In this document: piece after piece, positions 1 through 11,108 of the stretch
Numbering within the stretch: the first letter of the stretch is position 1
Layout of the letters: the number at the start of each line of letters is the position of its first letter
NCBI RefSeq assembly: GCF_015244745.1
Contig: NZ_JABCQI010000003.1
Span: 62,001-126,000, forward strand
DNA: 64,000 nt
DNA from: Gluconobacter cadivus
GTDB taxonomy: Bacteria; Pseudomonadota; Alphaproteobacteria; Acetobacterales; Acetobacteraceae
Direction: 5' to 3'
Program-made: the position numbers and the translations under genes
The notes under the pieces: generated by a model
What the model saw: only the letters and a program-made list of their open reading frames with translations
Databases searched by the model: none
Told to the model about the DNA's origin: nothing

Positions 1-2
1 CT

Positions 3-392
3 TATCGGCGCTCTGGTGGGCAGTCACAGTTCTCGGCCATGTCACAGATGGAGCCGGAATCGGACCGTATCCGCATGGCGCTTGCCTTCGCGCGGGAGCA
101 TCTGGTCGAGCCGCTTCCGATCGAACGTCTGGCGGAAGCAGCACGGTTAAGCGTGCGTCAGTTCGGTCGTGCTTTTCGCAGTCAGACGGGCGAGACACCG
201 GCCCGAGCGGTCGAGCGTCTGCGCGTGGAGGCAGCCTGTTCCCGCCTGCAAAGCGGGTTGGAACCGATTGAGCAGATCGCAAAATCCGTGGGCTTTTCCG
301 ATCCGGAGCGCATGCGCCGCGCGTTCGTCAAGCTGCACGGCCATCCGCCGCAGGCGATCCGACGCGCAGGTCGTCAGGACAGTTCAGGCTGA
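3..392 (+). CDS. AraC-family (GlxA-type) regulator, C-terminal part, cut by the window edge
   Basis: The reading frame is open to the left edge, so the gene starts outside the window and the ATG at 39 is probably internal. Residues before that ATG (RSGGQSQF) resemble the linker that precedes the DNA-binding domain in GlxA-type regulators, which carry an N-terminal DJ-1/PfpI-like domain. What remains is a double helix-turn-helix AraC domain: the first helix pair lies around LAEAARLSVRQFGRAF and the second around IAKSVGFSDPERMRRAF. It should bind DNA as a transcription factor. Target genes cannot be read from the sequence. A PfpI-domain enzyme lies 2 kb downstream but there is no proof of a link. 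Confidence 0.85.
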   Translation, partial: YRRSGGQSQFSAMSQMEPESDRIRMALAFAREHLVEPLPIERLAEAARLSVRQFGRAFRSQTGETPARAVERLRVEAACSRLQSGLEPIEQIAKSVGFSDPERMRRAFVKLHGHPPQAIRRAGRQDSSG

Positions 393-412
393 GTGATGAC
401 GAGGGTATGATC

Positions 413-988
413 TTAAAGAGAGAGGACACCCACCAGTGCCTCCAACGGATCATGAATAAACCCGTCGGCCTTCAGCATGACCAGCCCGTGAAGTTGTCCC
501 CATCTGACATGTGCCGACAAAGGCGATGCCGCCGGGCCTGAGGTCCGGACGCGATCGAGAAGCGGCTGAAAGCTGGCGTTTGCTGCGCGTTTGAGGGCGC
601 TATCGGGTGCCGCCCCCGGAACCAAACCCGATGCGAACATGAGGCGATAGAGCTCCACATTCCTCTCCCCGAACACGAGATAGGCGACCGCCATCCTGTT
701 CAGTGCGGTCATGTCGTCTCCGTCCGACGCGGCTTCGAGAAGAGCCTCGGTGAAGCGTTCAAATCCATCCGTCGCAACGGCAGCAAGGAGGTCTTCACGG
801 TCGCTGAAATGGCGGTACGGCGCCGACTGCGCAACGCCAGCCCTGCGCGCCAGCGATGCCATGGAAAGGCCTTGGGCCCCATGAGCGGCGATTTCCACCA
901 AAGCGGCATCAAGCAATACCTTCCGCAGATCACCATGATGGTAGGTTTTGCGAGAACCGGAAGGTTTTGCGTCTGTGATGTGCTTCAT
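413..988 (-). CDS. TetR/AcrR-family repressor with WHG-type C-terminal domain
   Basis: This 191-residue protein has an N-terminal TetR helix-turn-helix (about residues 17-63, containing LSMASLARRAGVAQSAPYRHF) and a C-terminal ligand domain with the W-x-x-x-HG pattern (WGQLHGLVML) of the WHG subgroup. The start is the ATG at 988 on the minus strand. It is transcribed away from the carotenoid oxygenase gene, and the 76 bp between them hold a perfect 19-bp palindrome, so it probably represses itself and the oxygenase. The inducer is unknown; a lipophilic or aromatic aldehyde would fit the neighbour but is inference. Confidence 0.88.
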   Translation of the reverse strand: MKHITDAKPSGSRKTYHHGDLRKVLLDAALVEIAAHGAQGLSMASLARRAGVAQSAPYRHFSDREDLLAAVATDGFERFTEALLEAASDGDDMTALNRMAVAYLVFGERNVELYRLMFASGLVPGAAPDSALKRAANASFQPLLDRVRTSGPAASPLSAHVRWGQLHGLVMLKADGFIHDPLEALVGVLSL

Positions 989-1034
989 GTGATGACGTAT
1001 AACATTTAAGTTGACATTGGATCAACGAATGACG

Positions 1035-1053
1035 ATGTGATGAACTATCACAT
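1035..1053. promoter_or_regulatory. Perfect 19-bp palindrome, likely TetR operator
   Basis: ATGTGAT and ATCACAT flank a 5-nt spacer (GAACT) in the divergent gap between the TetR gene and the oxygenase. A second copy of ATGTGATGA lies at 987-995, overlapping the TetR start codon. A TTGACA box at 1011-1016 is a reasonable -35 element for the oxygenase; with 17-18 bp spacing its -10 region falls inside the palindrome, so a bound repressor would block it. Confidence 0.6.
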
Positions 1054-1064
1054 AGGACGTCGTC

Positions 1065-2441
1065 ATGACTCTAATCTCGAAATCCCATGCGCCCACGCAT
1101 TCCGGGGCGCCCTATCTCGCCAATAATTTCAAACCGATCGAGGTTGAAACGACCGCTTTCGATCTGGAAGTGATCGGCCATATTCCTGAAGCCTTGAACG
1201 GCCGCCTGCTGCGTATCGGTCCCAACCCCGCCAGTGTTCCAGACCCTGCGCAATATCACTGGTTTTCAGGGTCAGGCATGGCGCATGGACTGCGTTTGCG
1301 TAAGGGAAGGGCAGAGTGGTATCGCAGCCGCTATGTCAGGGATGCGTCCGTGGTCGCCGCTCTGAAATCGCCTCCGCTCGGAGGGCCTGGCATCGGTCGG
1401 CGCGATGGCAGCGTGAACACGAATTTTACCAGTGTTGGAGGAAAACTCTATGCTGTTGTCGAAGCGGGCAGCCTTCCAGTCGAGTTGAACTATAAGTTGG
1501 AAAGCGTCGCGCGTGCGGATTTCAACAGGACTCTTGAAGCCGGCTTCACCGGCCATCCAAAATTCGATCCCATAACCGGCGAACAGCACGCTCTTGCCTA
1601 TGAACCCGGACAGCCGGTTCGCTATATTTCGCTCGATCAGAACGGATATGCCACGACAAAAGCACGGATCGATCTGCCCCATATTCCACTAATCCATGAT
1701 ATGGCATTTACCGCGTCGTTCATTGTCATCCCCGATCTGCCGGTTACGTTTCAGCCCGAACATGCGAAGGCGAAATTCCCCTGGCTCTGGGATGAGCGAC
1801 GGGATGCGCGGATTGGGTTGCTGCCCCGCAATGAAGACGTCACGAACATTCAGTGGTTCGAAGCCCCACGCTGTTTTGTTTTCCATTTCGTGAATGCCTA
1901 TGACGATGGCGACCTGACCATCATCGATCTCGTCCGCCATCCCCGCATGTTCGACCGAGATCACAATGGCCCGAACGAAGGCGCGCCCATACTCGTTCGC
2001 TGGACGCTAGACCGGCGCTCCGGGCGCTTGAGCGAGACGCTTCTTGACGATCATGGAACTGAGTTCCCACGGATCAATGACCGGTTCGGTGGTCAGTCCT
2101 ATCGCTTCGGCTATACAGCGCACTGGGGGCGGGACGTACGTTTCGGACCTGCCATGAAACACGACATGCTGCGGGGAACCACGGAAATCCATCATTATGG
2201 CCCCGACCGTATGACGTTAGAGCCCATCTTCGTGCGCAAGCCAGAGGCACTTGCCGAAGATGAAGGCTGGATCATGTCTTATGTGTACGATGCGGCCCGA
2301 AATCTGAGCGATGTCGTTATTCTGGATGCTCAGGATTTTACTGGGGAGCCTGTCGCTACGATACGCCTGCCGGTCCGGGTGCCGTTTGGCTTTCACGGAG
2401 ACTGGATCGCCGACGGCACGCTGCCATCTCATTCGGCCTGA
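1065..2441 (+). CDS. Carotenoid oxygenase family protein (non-heme Fe(II) dioxygenase)
   Basis: This 458-residue protein belongs to the carotenoid cleavage / lignostilbene dioxygenase family, seven-bladed propellers that use iron held by four histidines to cleave alkene bonds in carotenoids, stilbenes or similar compounds. All four expected ligands can be placed: H164 (in GHPKFDP), H211 (in PLIHDMAFT), H274 (in FVFHFVNAY) and H444 (in PFGFHGDW). There is no signal peptide, so it is cytoplasmic. An AGGA box at 1054-1057 supports the ATG at 1065. The divergent TetR gene and its palindrome suggest inducible expression. The substrate cannot be named; no carotenoid biosynthesis genes lie in the window. 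Confidence 0.9.
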   Translation: MTLISKSHAPTHSGAPYLANNFKPIEVETTAFDLEVIGHIPEALNGRLLRIGPNPASVPDPAQYHWFSGSGMAHGLRLRKGRAEWYRSRYVRDASVVAALKSPPLGGPGIGRRDGSVNTNFTSVGGKLYAVVEAGSLPVELNYKLESVARADFNRTLEAGFTGHPKFDPITGEQHALAYEPGQPVRYISLDQNGYATTKARIDLPHIPLIHDMAFTASFIVIPDLPVTFQPEHAKAKFPWLWDERRDARIGLLPRNEDVTNIQWFEAPRCFVFHFVNAYDDGDLTIIDLVRHPRMFDRDHNGPNEGAPILVRWTLDRRSGRLSETLLDDHGTEFPRINDRFGGQSYRFGYTAHWGRDVRFGPAMKHDMLRGTTEIHHYGPDRMTLEPIFVRKPEALAEDEGWIMSYVYDAARNLSDVVILDAQDFTGEPVATIRLPVRVPFGFHGDWIADGTLPSHSA

Positions 2442-2445
2442 AACA

Positions 2446-2472
2446 GATACGCACCATTTGCTGGTGCGTATC
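2446..2472. terminator. Bidirectional stem-loop between convergent genes
   Basis: GATACGCACCA and TGGTGCGTATC form a perfect 11-bp stem with a 5-nt loop, between the oxygenase stop (2441) and the PfpI stop (2486). No strong T-run follows on either strand, but position and strength suit a shared terminator. Confidence 0.6.
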
Positions 2473-2485
2473 GCCTCTCTACAGA

Positions 2486-3301
2486 CTAAAGAATCGGGCG
2501 CATCAGGCCGTTCTGAGAGCCCGGCAGTTTCTTATAAACCACGTCACGAATTGCCGGGGGTGCCTCCGCAGGATTGCCAGCATGAAAAGGTGGCTGTGGA
2601 TCATACTGCACAAGAAGCTGTACTTCCTGCGCAGCCTGCGCCCCACGGAGTTCAGCTGCGATCGCCAGACCGAAATCAATACCGGCCGTTACTCCGCCGC
2701 CACTCATGAAGCGTCCATCCTTCACAATCCGCGCGGGATCGGGAATGGCTCCGTATTCTTTGAGGATGTTCAGAAATGCCCAATGACAGGCACTCCGCCG
2801 TCCCTTCAGAACTCCTGAAGCCGCAAGGATGATTGAACCGGTACAGACGGAGGTTACATATCTCGCCGTCTCGGACAGACGCCGGACATGCCCCAGCATC
2901 TCGGGCTTCATCATGGCCGAAAGATTCAGGGCGCCAGGCACACAAATAACATCGACCTTGTCGATATCGGAAAGCTTTTCCGTTGGCCCGAAAACAATGC
3001 CCTTTTCCAGCGTGACGAAACCGCCCTCAGGACTGGCAAAACGAACATTCGTGTTGGGAATGCGCGACAGGATTTCGTTGGGGCCGGCAAAATCGAGAAG
3101 TGTTCCGTTCGGATAAATCGCAAACAGAAAATCGATAGGCTTTTCGGCTGTCCCCGGCACAGCCGCCCGTGCGCTTTCCGGCAAAAGGCGCGTTGCCGCA
3201 GTTGCAGCAATCGCAGCGCCGCCCATGAGCATCATGCGCCGCCGCGCATTCCCTGCCTCAGTCAATTCTTCTGCGAAGGTTTCATCGAAAATTTCAGGCA
3301 T
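2486..3301 (-). CDS. Exported DJ-1/PfpI family protein (isonitrile hydratase-like)
   Basis: The 271-residue protein has an N-terminal hydrophobic segment preceded by consecutive arginines (NARRRMMLMGGAAIAAT), which looks like a Tat-type leader, then a DJ-1/PfpI domain. The nucleophile elbow is clear: C153 in SVCTGSIILA, with H173 in ACHWA nearby, and the DFAGPNE segment near residue 70 is typical of the isonitrile hydratase / GlxA-like branch. The start is supported by AAGGAG just upstream. It is divergent from an SDR-family gene, with a long inverted repeat between them, so the two are probably co-regulated. Export is unusual for this family. The reaction is not established from sequence. 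Confidence 0.82.
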   Translation of the reverse strand: MPEIFDETFAEELTEAGNARRRMMLMGGAAIAATAATRLLPESARAAVPGTAEKPIDFLFAIYPNGTLLDFAGPNEILSRIPNTNVRFASPEGGFVTLEKGIVFGPTEKLSDIDKVDVICVPGALNLSAMMKPEMLGHVRRLSETARYVTSVCTGSIILAASGVLKGRRSACHWAFLNILKEYGAIPDPARIVKDGRFMSGGGVTAGIDFGLAIAAELRGAQAAQEVQLLVQYDPQPPFHAGNPAEAPPAIRDVVYKKLPGSQNGLMRPIL

Positions 3302-3377
3302 CTCCGTCTCCTTATGTCTCCTGCCTCATAGGGCTGGTTGCTGGATGGTCTTGAGACGTAATGCTCTGCGAGAATTT

Positions 3378-3462
3378 CCTAAAGGACCTATTTCCCTTGT
3401 TTTGCGCCATGTGTGGGTAGCAAGGCTATATGTCTTAAAGAGAGGGAAATATGTCCTTTAGG
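3378..3462. promoter_or_regulatory. Long inverted repeat in the PfpI/SDR divergent promoter region
   Basis: The left arm (3378-3396, CCTAAAGGACCTATTTCCC) and right arm (3444-3462, GGGAAATATGTCCTTTAGG) are inverted copies matching at 18 of 19 positions, 47 nt apart. Just before the right arm, ATATGTCTTAAAG resembles the arm itself (ATATGTCCTTTAG), giving a possible third half-site. The layout suits a dimeric regulator bound at two sites controlling both divergent genes. The regulator is not identifiable; an HxlR or AraC type would be usual next to such genes. Confidence 0.55.
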
Positions 3463-3545
3463 TCATAACCCGTTTTGATAGGATCAACGGGAACGGTGAT
3501 CGCGTCCGGGACGCCTGTCACGTTTTTCTAATATGGGGATCTGAT

Positions 3546-4292
3546 ATGAGACTTTCGGGAAAAACTGCTCTCATCACGGGCGGTACGAGCGGTATCGGCC
3601 TTGCGACTGCAAAGCGGTTTATCGCAGAAGGAGCGCGTGTTGCCGTCACGGGGCGCGATGAAACCCGGTTTGCCGATGTGCATGCAGAACTGGGCGGAGA
3701 GGCGCTGGTTCTGGCGGCCGATGTGCGGTCTGTCGACGCCATGATCTCCGTTGCGGACAAGGTCCAGAAGGCATTCGGCGGCCTCGATATTTTGTTTGTG
3801 AACGCCGGTTACGTCATTCCGACACCATTACAGTCCATCGATGAACGTCAGTATGACGAGGTCATGGATGTCAGTGTCAAAGGTGCCGTATTCACGATGC
3901 AGGCGGCACTCCCCGTACTGCGTGAGGGGGCATCCGTTATTCTGACGACCTCGTTTATCGACCAGACCGGCAAACATGCCCTGTCGCTGGTTGCCGCCGC
4001 CAAAGCGGCAGTTCGGTCTTTCGCACGAAGCTGGTCCTATGAGCTGCTCGGTCGCAAAATCCGTGTCAACGCGGTCGCACCCGGCGGGATCGAAACGCCG
4101 CTTCTGAACAAGATCGGTCTTTCTGAAGCCGAAGTGGAAGACTTCAAAACCCAGTTTGCTGCGAGCGTTCCTCTTGGACGCATGGGCCGGGCTGAAGAAA
4201 TTGCTGCCGCCGTCCTGTATCTCGCAAGCGACGAATCCCAATATGTCGTCGGCACAGAACTGGTGGTCGATGGCGGCTGTTCGCAGCTTTGA
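3546..4292 (+). CDS. SDR-family protein with degenerate catalytic tetrad
   Basis: This is a 248-residue classical short-chain dehydrogenase/reductase fold. The nucleotide-binding motif TGGTSGIG (residues 11-18), the NAG motif (86-88), the catalytic Ser (S136) and Lys (K153) and the PGGIETP loop are present. The catalytic Tyr of YxxxK is replaced by Val (V149, in SLVAAAK) and the usual Asn of the tetrad by Ser (S110, in VMDVSVKG). An enzyme lacking the Tyr should be a very poor oxidoreductase, so it may bind NAD(P)(H) or act as a sensor or scaffold. It is divergent from the PfpI gene and followed 49 bp later by a small exported protein. Confidence 0.88.
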   Translation: MRLSGKTALITGGTSGIGLATAKRFIAEGARVAVTGRDETRFADVHAELGGEALVLAADVRSVDAMISVADKVQKAFGGLDILFVNAGYVIPTPLQSIDERQYDEVMDVSVKGAVFTMQAALPVLREGASVILTTSFIDQTGKHALSLVAAAKAAVRSFARSWSYELLGRKIRVNAVAPGGIETPLLNKIGLSEAEVEDFKTQFAASVPLGRMGRAEEIAAAVLYLASDESQYVVGTELVVDGGCSQL

Positions 4293-4341
4293 AATACAGG
4301 GCCGATCGCTTCAACGACTTTTTATCACCGGGACATTCGTC

Positions 4342-4824
4342 ATGACATTTACAAAACCGTTCGCTTCTTTTCTCGGCGCCTCGATGGCGCTCGTTCTGCA
4401 ATGCGCGCCTGCCATGGCGGCCAGCACGCAATCGTCGGATGCGGCTGCCGTGAAGGCTGTGACCGAGCAGTTTGCTGCCGATCTCGCCAAGGGCGATCTT
4501 CAGGCAATTTCGCGCCTCTACACTGATGACGCCAGACTACTGCCCCCCAACGCAGACCCAATTTCCGGCCGGGCTGCCATTCTCGCTTATTTTGAGAAGA
4601 CCTTGCGGCCTGATCTCGTTGGCGGTGCCACATTCGATCACTATGAGATTTATGGTGGTGAAAACGCTGCAACCAGCCTTTCTCAAATCAGGATGCTTGA
4701 TACCAAAGGTCAGGTTATCGAGCGCGGCAAACAGACGATCGTTTTGCTCAAGCAGGATGGCAAATGGAAGATCCATCGAGATATGTGGTCAGATAATTCT
4801 CCCACTCATGCTGCAGAACCATAA
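4342..4824 (+). CDS. Exported SnoaL/NTF2-fold protein (DUF4440-like, SgcJ/EcaC type)
   Basis: The chosen ATG at 4342 gives 160 residues beginning with a clear signal peptide (FASFLGASMALVLQCAPAMA, cleavage before AST). The mature part is a cone-shaped NTF2-like domain: VKAVTEQFAADLAKGDLQAISRLY, then LLPPNADPISGRAAI and a C-terminal VLLKQDGKWKIHRDMW, all typical of the SgcJ/EcaC family. The frame is open further upstream, but that would read through the SDR stop region and hide the signal peptide. Function is unknown; such proteins bind small hydrophobic ligands or act as isomerases. It may be co-transcribed with the SDR gene. Confidence 0.75.
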   Translation: MTFTKPFASFLGASMALVLQCAPAMAASTQSSDAAAVKAVTEQFAADLAKGDLQAISRLYTDDARLLPPNADPISGRAAILAYFEKTLRPDLVGGATFDHYEIYGGENAATSLSQIRMLDTKGQVIERGKQTIVLLKQDGKWKIHRDMWSDNSPTHAAEP

Positions 4825-4882
4825 GAGCACGGCAGACGCACTCTGCTCTTGATCTTCTGACGCTTCTCCAGCACTGTCGCTT

Positions 4883-7842
<2,960 letters not shown>

Positions 7843-7853
<11 letters not shown>

Positions 7854-8040
7854 TCTGAACGGCGAGGTCATCAGGACACAGGCCCGGACGCTGGCTGACC
7901 TGCTGACCGAACAGGGTTTCGATGCCCCCTGCGTGGCCACGGCCCTGAATGGTGATTTCATTGCCCGTTCCATGCGTGACGCAACCCGTCTGAACGACGG
8001 CATGAAGGTCGAAGTTCTGTCTCCGATGCAGGGAGGCTGA
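7843..8040 (+). CDS. thiS: Sulfur carrier protein ThiS
   Basis: A 65-residue ubiquitin-like protein ending in Gly-Gly, the tail that ThiF adenylates and that carries sulfur as a thiocarboxylate to ThiG. The ATG at 7843 lies inside the thiO 3' end (11 bp overlap), consistent with translational coupling. The typical core ([29 protein letters not shown]) is all present. It stops 1 bp before thiG. Confidence 0.95.
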
Positions 8041-8041
8041 C

Positions 8042-8800
8042 ATGCTTTATGGCGTTGATCTAACGTCGCGGCTGATGCTCGGGACGGCCCAGTATCCGTC
8101 GCCCGCGGTGTTGCTGGAGGCGATCAAGGCATCTGGCGCGGAGATCATCACGGTCTCGCTGCGGCGGGAGGGGGCTGCGGGTGCGGCGTTCCGGAACATC
8201 CTGTCCGAAAGCCGCTGCCGCCTGCTGCCAAACACTGCCGGGTGTCATACGGCCCGCGAAGCCGTCACCACGGCCCGTATGGCGCGCGAAGTGTTTGGAA
8301 CATCGTGGATCAAGCTGGAAGTCATCGGCCATGCCGACACACTCCAGCCGGATCCGTTCGCACTCGTCGAAGCCGCGCGCATGCTGTGTGCGGAGGGGTT
8401 CGAGGTGTTTCCCTACACAACCGAAGATCTGATCGTAGGGGAAAAACTTCTGGAAGCCGGATGCAAGGTGCTGATGCCGTGGGGCGCGCCGATCGGATCG
8501 GGGCAGGGGCTGCGCAATCCTGAAGGTCTGCGGACCATGCGGGCGCATTTCACCGGTGTTCCGCTCGTTGTGGATGCGGGAATTGGTGCGCCCAGTCAGG
8601 CGGCACAGGCCATGGAGATGGGTCTGGACGCCATTCTGCTCAATACGGCGGTGGCCAAGGCCGTGGACCCGGCGGCCATGGCGCGGGCGTTCGGTCGCGC
8701 CATTCAGGCGGGGCGAGAAGCGTTCGAGGCCGGACTGATGCCCAAACGGGACATGGCCTGCGCCTCGACGCCGGTCTTCGGTCTGGCGGAGCTGGCATGA
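8042..8800 (+). CDS. thiG: Thiazole synthase ThiG
   Basis: ThiG condenses deoxyxylulose phosphate, dehydroglycine and sulfur from ThiS thiocarboxylate into the thiazole phosphate. The 252-residue TIM barrel shows the Schiff-base lysine in WIKLEVIG (K91), the family segment [33 protein letters not shown] in two parts around residues 119-151, and the phosphate loop [19 protein letters not shown] near 180-198. It follows thiS immediately and overlaps thiE by 4 bp, so the set is translated as a block. Confidence 0.97.
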   Translation: MLYGVDLTSRLMLGTAQYPSPAVLLEAIKASGAEIITVSLRREGAAGAAFRNILSESRCRLLPNTAGCHTAREAVTTARMAREVFGTSWIKLEVIGHADTLQPDPFALVEAARMLCAEGFEVFPYTTEDLIVGEKLLEAGCKVLMPWGAPIGSGQGLRNPEGLRTMRAHFTGVPLVVDAGIGAPSQAAQAMEMGLDAILLNTAVAKAVDPAAMARAFGRAIQAGREAFEAGLMPKRDMACASTPVFGLAELA

Positions 8801-9411
8801 TGATGGCGCTTGACCCGTTTTATCTTCTGGCGGGAGACGTTTCGCTCCTTGAAACGCTGCTGCCCTGTGGCGTGCGTCTGGTCCAGCTTCGGCTGAAGGA
8901 CAAGCCGGATGAAGAGCTCCGCCGTCAGATCCGCCATGCGCGGGCACTCTGCGCCATTCATGGCGCGCAGCTTGTCATCAATGATTACTGGCGTCTGGCG
9001 CTGGAACTGGGGTGCGATTTCGTCCATCTCGGGCAGGAAGACATGGAGACCGCCGATTTTGACGCTCTGCGGCGTGCGGGCATCCGGTTCGGGCTGTCCA
9101 CTCACGATCCAGCGGAGCTTGAACGCGCTCTGGGTTTCAAACCGGCCTATGTTGCACTCGGCCCCGTCTATCCGACGTTGCTGAAGAAAATGAAATGGGG
9201 GCCGCAGGGGCTGGAGCGCGTCCGGGACTGGAAAACCCGTGCCGGAGAGACGCCACTGGTCGCCATTGGGGGCCTCACGCCGGAGCGTTTGGAAGGGGTT
9301 TTTGCGGCGGGGGCGGACAGTGCAGCCGTTGTGACGGACATCCAGCAGGCGGAAGATCCGGTGGCGCGCTGTCGGGAATGGGTCGCCGCGACGCAGGCTT
9401 ACAGACGATGA
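8797..9411 (+). CDS. thiE: Thiamine-phosphate synthase ThiE
   Basis: ThiE joins HMP-PP and thiazole phosphate to give thiamine phosphate. The 204-residue TIM barrel shows VQLRLKDK near the start, [22 protein letters not shown] in the centre (shared by the family as the DxxxLAxxxxAxGVHLGQ segment), [20 protein letters not shown] and [10 protein letters not shown]. Two in-frame ATG codons start it; the first overlaps the thiG stop. It overlaps thiF by 4 bp. Confidence 0.94.
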   Translation: MMMALDPFYLLAGDVSLLETLLPCGVRLVQLRLKDKPDEELRRQIRHARALCAIHGAQLVINDYWRLALELGCDFVHLGQEDMETADFDALRRAGIRFGLSTHDPAELERALGFKPAYVALGPVYPTLLKKMKWGPQGLERVRDWKTRAGETPLVAIGGLTPERLEGVFAAGADSAAVVTDIQQAEDPVARCREWVAATQAYRR

Positions 9412-10370
9412 GCCGTTATTCGCGACAGACCGGGCTTTTCCCGCAGGGGGTGGCGGATCAGAAGCGCCTTTTGGAAGCCCATGTTCTGGTCGTGGGCGCA
9501 GGTGGTCTGGGCGCGACTGTTCTGCCCGCGCTCGCCGGTGCTGGATGTGGGCGGATCACGGTGGTCGATCATGACCGTGTGGATGAGAGCAACCTGCATC
9601 GTCAGACGCTCTTTCGCATGGACGATATCGGCCGCTTCAAGGCCGCCTGCGTGGCCGATCGGCTGTCGGACCTGAATCCGGACTGTCAGATCGTACCCGT
9701 AGCGGAGCGTCTGGAGCCGACACTGGCCCGGCGTCTTCTGACGGATGTGTCCGTTGTCGTGGATGCGGCGGACAGCGTGGCCGTCACTTATCTGTTGTCC
9801 GATCTGTGTGTTGAAGCGGGTATTCCCCTTGTGAGTGCTTCAGTGCTGGGCCGGTCGGGATATGCGGGCGGGTTCTGCGGCACGGCCCCCGATTACCGGG
9901 CTGTTTTCCCGGATCTGCCCGCCACTCTGCCGAACTGTGCGGAAGCCGGTGTGCTGGGGCCTGCTGTTGCGGCACTCGGGGCCATACAGGCACAGATGGT
10001 GCTGTCCGTTCTGCTTGAAACGCAGCCTTCTCCGCTGGGGCAGATCATGACGCTGGATCTGGAACGGTGGAGAAGTTCGTCTTTTAGGTTCGATACGGCG
10101 GTTGCTGTCGAAAATGAGGGCCCCTTCATTCTCGGGCTTGAGGACATCAGCGCGGAAGACCGCGTTTTCGATCTGCGGGGGCTGGAGGAACAGGGACCGC
10201 CCTCCGTGTCTTGGGCCGTTCGCGGGCCGGTCGAGCATCCGGAAACTTTGCTTGCGGGGCCGGGCAGGACCGTCTTTGTCTGTGCGAGTGGTCTGCGGGC
10301 GTGGCGGGCCGCCAAACGCTTTTCTGCACAGGCGGGTGTGCCTGCGTTCATTGCAACGACGGGACGATGA
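9408..10370 (+). CDS. thiF: ThiF/HesA-type adenylyltransferase fused to a rhodanese-like domain
   Basis: The ATG at 9408 overlaps the thiE stop and gives 320 residues. Residues 1-230 are an E1-like domain with the nucleotide loop GAGGLG (30-35), VVDHDRVDESNLHRQTLF (53-69) and the conjugating cysteine in CAEAGV (C177); it should adenylate the ThiS Gly-Gly end. The usual zinc cysteines are missing: the CYRC position reads PDYRA and the C-terminal CxxC pair is absent. Residues 245-320 look like a short rhodanese domain (VFDLRG, then CASGLRA with C292 as candidate sulfur-carrying Cys). A fused sulfur donor to ThiS is plausible. Confidence 0.88.
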   Translation: MSRYSRQTGLFPQGVADQKRLLEAHVLVVGAGGLGATVLPALAGAGCGRITVVDHDRVDESNLHRQTLFRMDDIGRFKAACVADRLSDLNPDCQIVPVAERLEPTLARRLLTDVSVVVDAADSVAVTYLLSDLCVEAGIPLVSASVLGRSGYAGGFCGTAPDYRAVFPDLPATLPNCAEAGVLGPAVAALGAIQAQMVLSVLLETQPSPLGQIMTLDLERWRSSSFRFDTAVAVENEGPFILGLEDISAEDRVFDLRGLEEQGPPSVSWAVRGPVEHPETLLAGPGRTVFVCASGLRAWRAAKRFSAQAGVPAFIATTGR

Positions 10371-11098
10371 CGCAGCCTGTTCTGCTGATCGGTGGGATGG
10401 ATTCCAGCGGGGGCGCTGGCCTTGCACGGGATCTGCTGTCTGTTCAGGCGTCTGGACAGACCGCTCGCCTTGCCGTCACCGCCGTCACGGCACAGACCGA
10501 TCGTCGCGTTCTGGCGGTGGAGCCTGTCCCTCCATCGCTTCTGGCCGCGCAGATTGAAGCGGCGCTGGAAACGGGGATCGGGGCCGTCAAGATCGGGGCC
10601 GTGTTCAACGCGCCTCTGATCCGTGTTGTCGCAGCACTCCTGCCAGATGTTCCGGTGGTGCTGGACCCTGTGCTCTGTTCAAGCTCCGGTCATGCGCTGC
10701 TGGATCAGGAGGGCGTGCAGGCCCTGATTGCGCTGTTTCTGCCCCGAACCACTATTCTCACTCCCAATCTGCCGGAACTGGCGGCGCTGGCTGCTGCGCT
10801 GGGAATGGCTCCGGCGGTGGAACGCGAGGAAATCGTCAACGCGCTGCTGTCTCGGGGCTGTCGGAGCGTTCTGCTCAAGGGCGGGCATGATCTGCCGTCT
10901 TCGGTTTCTGAGGATGTCCTGTATGAAACGGGTTCTCTTCCCGTAGCTTTCCGTTCCCCCCGTTTTTCATTCGAGTTGAGGGGAACGGGCTGCCAGCTTG
11001 CCAGTGCTCTGGCGGCGGGACTGGCTGAGGGACAAGATCTGCCCGAGGCCATCCGGGCTGCGCGTTGCGGAATTGAAGAGCGTTTCCGTAACGCCTGA
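10367..11098 (+). CDS. thiD: Hydroxymethylpyrimidine / phosphomethylpyrimidine kinase ThiD
   Basis: ThiD phosphorylates HMP phosphate to HMP-PP for ThiE. The ATG at 10367 overlaps the thiF stop and gives 243 residues, slightly short for the ribokinase-like family. Seen motifs are GGMDSSGGAGLARDLL (substrate loop), VVLDPVL, TILTPNLPE, VLLKGGH and the anion hole GTGCQLASALAAGLA. It is the last gene of the riboswitch-controlled operon and meets the MFS gene tail to tail with a 10-bp gap. Confidence 0.94.
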   Translation: MTQPVLLIGGMDSSGGAGLARDLLSVQASGQTARLAVTAVTAQTDRRVLAVEPVPPSLLAAQIEAALETGIGAVKIGAVFNAPLIRVVAALLPDVPVVLDPVLCSSSGHALLDQEGVQALIALFLPRTTILTPNLPELAALAAALGMAPAVEREEIVNALLSRGCRSVLLKGGHDLPSSVSEDVLYETGSLPVAFRSPRFSFELRGTGCQLASALAAGLAEGQDLPEAIRAARCGIEERFRNA

Positions 11099-11108
11099 AA
11101 AGAATGTG

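Noticed and set aside
8060-8947. 295-codon antisense frame across thiG
   Set aside because: Shadow of thiG and thiE; no motif and no ribosome site.
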